DNA of 64,000 nucleotides from an uncultured Porphyromonadaceae bacterium (lineage in GTDB: Bacteria > Bacteroidota > Bacteroidia > Bacteroidales > Muribaculaceae): positions 242,837-306,836 of the forward strand of contig CANSRU010000001.1 in NCBI GenBank assembly GCA_947649495.1. Reading direction: 5' to 3'. Positions 61,221 through 64,000 of this stretch are shown here, piece by piece. The translations under genes were made by a program, and so were the position numbers. How positions within the stretch are numbered: the stretch's first letter is position 1; each line of letters begins with the position of its first letter. Under the pieces are notes generated by a model. The model made no database searches. It was not told where the DNA came from and saw only the letters and a list, made by a program, of their open reading frames with translations.

Positions 61221-62486
61221 ATGGATATATCTATAGTAGTGATAGGCGACGAGCTTCTTATAGGGCAAGTCACCGACACCAACAGCGGATTCATAGCCCG
61301 GCACATATCCCCCTTCGGATGGCAGGTGCGCGATGTGCAGGTTGTGGCCGACAATGCCGAAGCCATAACCTCGGCAATAGACCGCGCTTTCTCGCGGTCG
61401 CGGGTAGTTGTGACCACAGGTGGTCTGGGGCCTACAAAAGACGACATAACCAAGGAAGCGCTGAGGACATATTTCGGAGGCGAGATGCAGTTTGTAGGCT
61501 CGGTACTTGATAATGTCAAGGAGATATTCCGCAAACGTGGCCTTCAGCTGAACGACCTCACAGCCTCGCAAGCCATGGTGCCGACATCGGCCCGGGTAAT
61601 TCAGAACCGCGTGGGCACAGCCCCGATAATGTGGTTTGAGGATCCGGTGCGTGAACGTGTGCTCGTGGCCATGCCGGGAGTGCCGTTTGAGACACGCGAG
61701 ATGTTCACTACCGAAGTTTTCCCACAGCTTGCCGAGAAATTTCCTACCGACGGAGTGGTGGAACACCGCACCATAATGGTGGAAGGTATAAGCGAATCAG
61801 ATCTTGCCACCCTACTCGGAGAGTGGGAGGCTTCGCTTCCTGATTATATCCATCTGGCCTATCTGCCCAAGCCCGGCCTGATACGCCTGCGTCTTGACGG
61901 GCATTACCCCTATACCGGATTCCTCGACAGGGAGATAAACCGTTATGCAGTGGAACTGAAATCGCTGTGCGGAGAACATTTCCTGTACGATGGTGACCGC
62001 GAACCGGCCGAGATTCTGCTTGAGAAACTTGCGGAGAAAAATCTCACCGTGGCAACAGCCGAGAGCTGCACCGGCGGCAACATAGCCCATCTCATCACCT
62101 CAGTGCCGGGAAGTTCCGCATCAATGCTCGGCGGAGTTGTGTCCTATAGCAACGACGTGAAGCGGAATCTGCTCGGCGTGAGCGCTAAGTCACTCGATGA
62201 GCACGGAGCCGTAAGCATCCCGGTTGTGGAACAGATGGCACTTGGCGCCTGCAACGCCACCGGAGCCGACATAGCCATGGCCACGAGCGGCATAGCCGGT
62301 CCGGGGGGAGGAAGCGAGGAAAAACCGGTAGGGACAGTGTGCATAGCCGTGGCTACCCGCAATGGCATCACAAGCCACACATTCAGGTTCCCCGGTTCAC
62401 GCGACAGAGTTATAGACCGGGCATCGGTCACAGCGATAATAATGGCAATACGGGCCACCGAATCATTATCCCCCGCCGGACAATAA
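61221..62486 (+). CDS. cinA: CinA/PncC-type nicotinamide-nucleotide amidase family protein
   Basis: 421 residues, two domains: N-terminal MoaB/MogA-like fold (VVIGDELLIGQVTDTNSGF, TTGGLGPTKDDITKEAL) and C-terminal PncC-like domain (NLTVATAESCTGGNIAHLITSVPGSSAS, GATSGIAGPGGGSEEKPVGTVCIAV-type motif). The C-terminal part deamidates NMN; the N-terminal domain in relatives has ADP-ribose pyrophosphatase activity. Co-transcribed with tsaD. Confidence 0.93.
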   Translation: MDISIVVIGDELLIGQVTDTNSGFIARHISPFGWQVRDVQVVADNAEAITSAIDRAFSRSRVVVTTGGLGPTKDDITKEALRTYFGGEMQFVGSVLDNVKEIFRKRGLQLNDLTASQAMVPTSARVIQNRVGTAPIMWFEDPVRERVLVAMPGVPFETREMFTTEVFPQLAEKFPTDGVVEHRTIMVEGISESDLATLLGEWEASLPDYIHLAYLPKPGLIRLRLDGHYPYTGFLDREINRYAVELKSLCGEHFLYDGDREPAEILLEKLAEKNLTVATAESCTGGNIAHLITSVPGSSASMLGGVVSYSNDVKRNLLGVSAKSLDEHGAVSIPVVEQMALGACNATGADIAMATSGIAGPGGGSEEKPVGTVCIAVATRNGITSHTFRFPGSRDRVIDRASVTAIIMAIRATESLSPAGQ

Positions 62487-62516
62487 CCCCGAATGCAATA
62501 ACGTTATTAAAACAAT

Positions 62517-63839
62517 ATGTATAGAACACTCACCGTCATAACTCTATTTCTACTCACAACCATATCAGGCGTGAGTGCTGCATCGCTCCGCGTGGATGGC
62601 GGCGCATATCCGGCCATAACCGACAGCCCCGCGGCGTCGACCGGATTGCAGAACATCTACATAGTGCACGACCTTGACGGTGTGTCGCTCACATATACCG
62701 CATCGTCGGCATCAGCCACTGTCACATGGCAATCCTACGGAGTGCGCGGAGCATCCTATCCTGAGGAGGTAAACCCCGCCGACATATCGCAATCGGGTGC
62801 GGAACATTCACTTACCGCTCCTAAAGGCGACACCGGATACATAATCACCGAGAACGGCAAGCCATACTATTTCTGGCTTACCGACTATTCCGCCCACCCA
62901 TTTACCATAACGGCACTTCACGAAGCACCCGACCAGGACTGCGACCGTGCGTTCATTGCCACAGAAGGTTCAGCCGAGCGAATAATATATTACGGAATCA
63001 ACGGACGTTCGTACACTCTTGACCGCGACATAACGGTATCCTACACCACACTCGTTCCCGATATTGACAATTTCCGCTACACAAGTGCCGAGGAACATAG
63101 ATCGCTCGAATACATCTCCGACAATACATTCAATGTACCGGCACCGCTTTGCGACACTTATTTCCACATGGCGGGCGACCGCTTCCTGCGCACATGGGGC
63201 ATGGAACAGCAGATCACATCCTCTCTTTTCACCACACGCTCAGTCGCCGCCGAAAGCAAAGCCATGCAGACAACGCGCGATTCGGAGAACGAGATACGAA
63301 GCGATGAAGACCTCGGAGGCTCAGCTCCGGCCGAAATCACTTTCAGCGCCATTGTGAGCGATGCGGCGGTATTCACGGAATGGCAATTTGCCACCGACCC
63401 CGAGTTTATCGACATAGTGACACGCTTCAACGAACTTGAAACCGTACACACATTCCGCGACATGGGCACAACATACGTGCGTTTTGTGGCGGCCGACGCC
63501 TCGGGTACATGCGAATACTACAGCGATACATACACTGTCAACATAGGTCAGTCGCGACTGCAATGCCCCAACGCGTTCTCGCCAGGAGCAAGCGAGGGTG
63601 TCAACGACGAATGGAAGGTGAGCTACCAGTCCATAGTGTCGTTTGAATGCTACATATTCAACCGCTGGGGTAAGAAAATGGCTGAATTCCACGACCCATC
63701 GCAGGGTTGGGACGGCAAACAGGGTGGCAAACTTGTGCCCGCAGGCGTATATTACTATGTAATAAAGGCCAAAGGCTCCGATGGCAAACAGTACAATCTC
63801 AGCGGCGACATCAACATTGTACGCTCCAAACGCCGCTGA
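62517..63839 (+). CDS. Secreted protein with type B (CHU_C) type IX sorting domain
   Basis: 440 residues with a signal peptide (cleavage near VSAA-S). Unassigned beta-rich middle. The last 90 residues are a gliding-motility-associated C-terminal domain: CPNAFSPGASEGVNDEWKV, FECYIFNRWGKKMAEFHDPSQGWDGK and GGKLVPAGVYYYVIKAKG. Domains like this direct export by the type IX secretion system, usually with attachment to a PorP-type partner. Starts 30 bases after cinA. Confidence 0.85.
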   Translation: MYRTLTVITLFLLTTISGVSAASLRVDGGAYPAITDSPAASTGLQNIYIVHDLDGVSLTYTASSASATVTWQSYGVRGASYPEEVNPADISQSGAEHSLTAPKGDTGYIITENGKPYYFWLTDYSAHPFTITALHEAPDQDCDRAFIATEGSAERIIYYGINGRSYTLDRDITVSYTTLVPDIDNFRYTSAEEHRSLEYISDNTFNVPAPLCDTYFHMAGDRFLRTWGMEQQITSSLFTTRSVAAESKAMQTTRDSENEIRSDEDLGGSAPAEITFSAIVSDAAVFTEWQFATDPEFIDIVTRFNELETVHTFRDMGTTYVRFVAADASGTCEYYSDTYTVNIGQSRLQCPNAFSPGASEGVNDEWKVSYQSIVSFECYIFNRWGKKMAEFHDPSQGWDGKQGGKLVPAGVYYYVIKAKGSDGKQYNLSGDINIVRSKRR

Positions 63840-63894
63840 ACGCCGGAACAACCTCCATGGCAGGTTTGTTTGTTGACTATACTGTAACTGAATT

Positions 63895-64000
63895 ATGAGA
63901 ATATCACTGCTAACCATACTTACATACACACTGGCACTGTGCCCGGTGATACCTGAAACCGTAGCGGCACACGACACACAGCATACCGCACAGGTGGTAA
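63895..64000 (+). CDS. Secreted protein, start only (cut by window edge)
   Basis: Starts MRISLLTILTYTLALCPVIP with a signal-peptide-like stretch (cleavage near TVAA-H) and is cut after 35 codons. Nothing more can be said; it may be a partner of the type IX cargo gene 55 bases upstream. Confidence 0.5.
   Translation, partial: MRISLLTILTYTLALCPVIPETVAAHDTQHTAQVV

Noticed and set aside
1-64000. tRNA or rRNA genes, insertion sequences, integrases
   Set aside because: I looked for T-arm motifs, rRNA core sequence, transposase motifs and terminal repeats on both strands and found none I could support.

Overview
The window reads as a stretch of the main chromosome of a Bacteroidales bacterium, most likely the gut family Muribaculaceae. 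Reasons: many genes are preceded by the Bacteroidetes-type promoter (a TTTG element, about 20 bases, then TAnnTTTG) rather than sigma70 boxes. It carries Bacteroidetes family genes (DUF5683, DUF4835, DUF4295 behind rpmB-rpmG, a GldB-like lipoprotein, OmpP1/FadL, a SusB-like GH97, a CBM20-CBM20-GH77 MalQ, and a type IX secretion type B sorting domain). Base composition is moderate-GC and even. I see no rRNA, tRNA, CRISPR array, insertion sequence or prophage. The family-level placement is inference.

Layout. 1-6.4 kb, minus strand: the start of gdhA, then parA-parB-DUF5683-lytic transglycosylase, and queA. 6.5-16 kb, mostly plus: META-domain lipoprotein, rplS, a small minus-strand pair of membrane proteins, pta-ackA, ddh, an AGCS-type amino acid symporter, a DUF59 Fe-S factor, an LpxH-like phosphoesterase, a candidate small RNA, DUF2007 and glutamine synthetase. 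16-24.5 kb: thioredoxin-fold and GldB-like envelope proteins, amidase-mlaD, dnaA, then acyltransferase, Crp/Fnr regulator and nitroreductase on the minus strand. 24.8-40.2 kb, plus: class II ribonucleotide reductase, malQ, PBP1A, then a close-packed run dnaN, 3'-5' exonuclease, coaBC, DUF4835, recN, rlmB and a channel protein. 40.2-48.3 kb, minus: a transglutaminase-like secreted protein, a four-gene envelope operon containing a secreted caspase-fold protein, a roughly 365-base candidate structured RNA upstream of it, a small lipoprotein and an OmpP1 porin. 48.4-53.8 kb, plus: a three-gene glycan locus (GH97, GH65, DcaP-like porin) without SusC/SusD. 53.8-64 kb: rpmB-rpmG-DUF4295, Tpx, a secreted thioredoxin-fold protein, OmpA, a beta-propeller protein, tsaD-cinA and a type IX cargo protein; a last gene runs off the right edge.

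Much of the window is housekeeping: replication and segregation (dnaA, dnaN, parAB, recN), acetate metabolism, nitrogen assimilation (gdhA, glnA-like) and peptidoglycan/envelope work (ddh, amidase, transglycosylase, PBP1A, OmpA). The parts that seem least explained are non-coding: three stretches with a good promoter and RNA-like secondary structure (around 14.2, 16.7 and 46.0 kb). The caspase-fold operon that lies just downstream of the largest of these is the least understood coding region. All calls come from reading the sequence and its translations; no database search was run.
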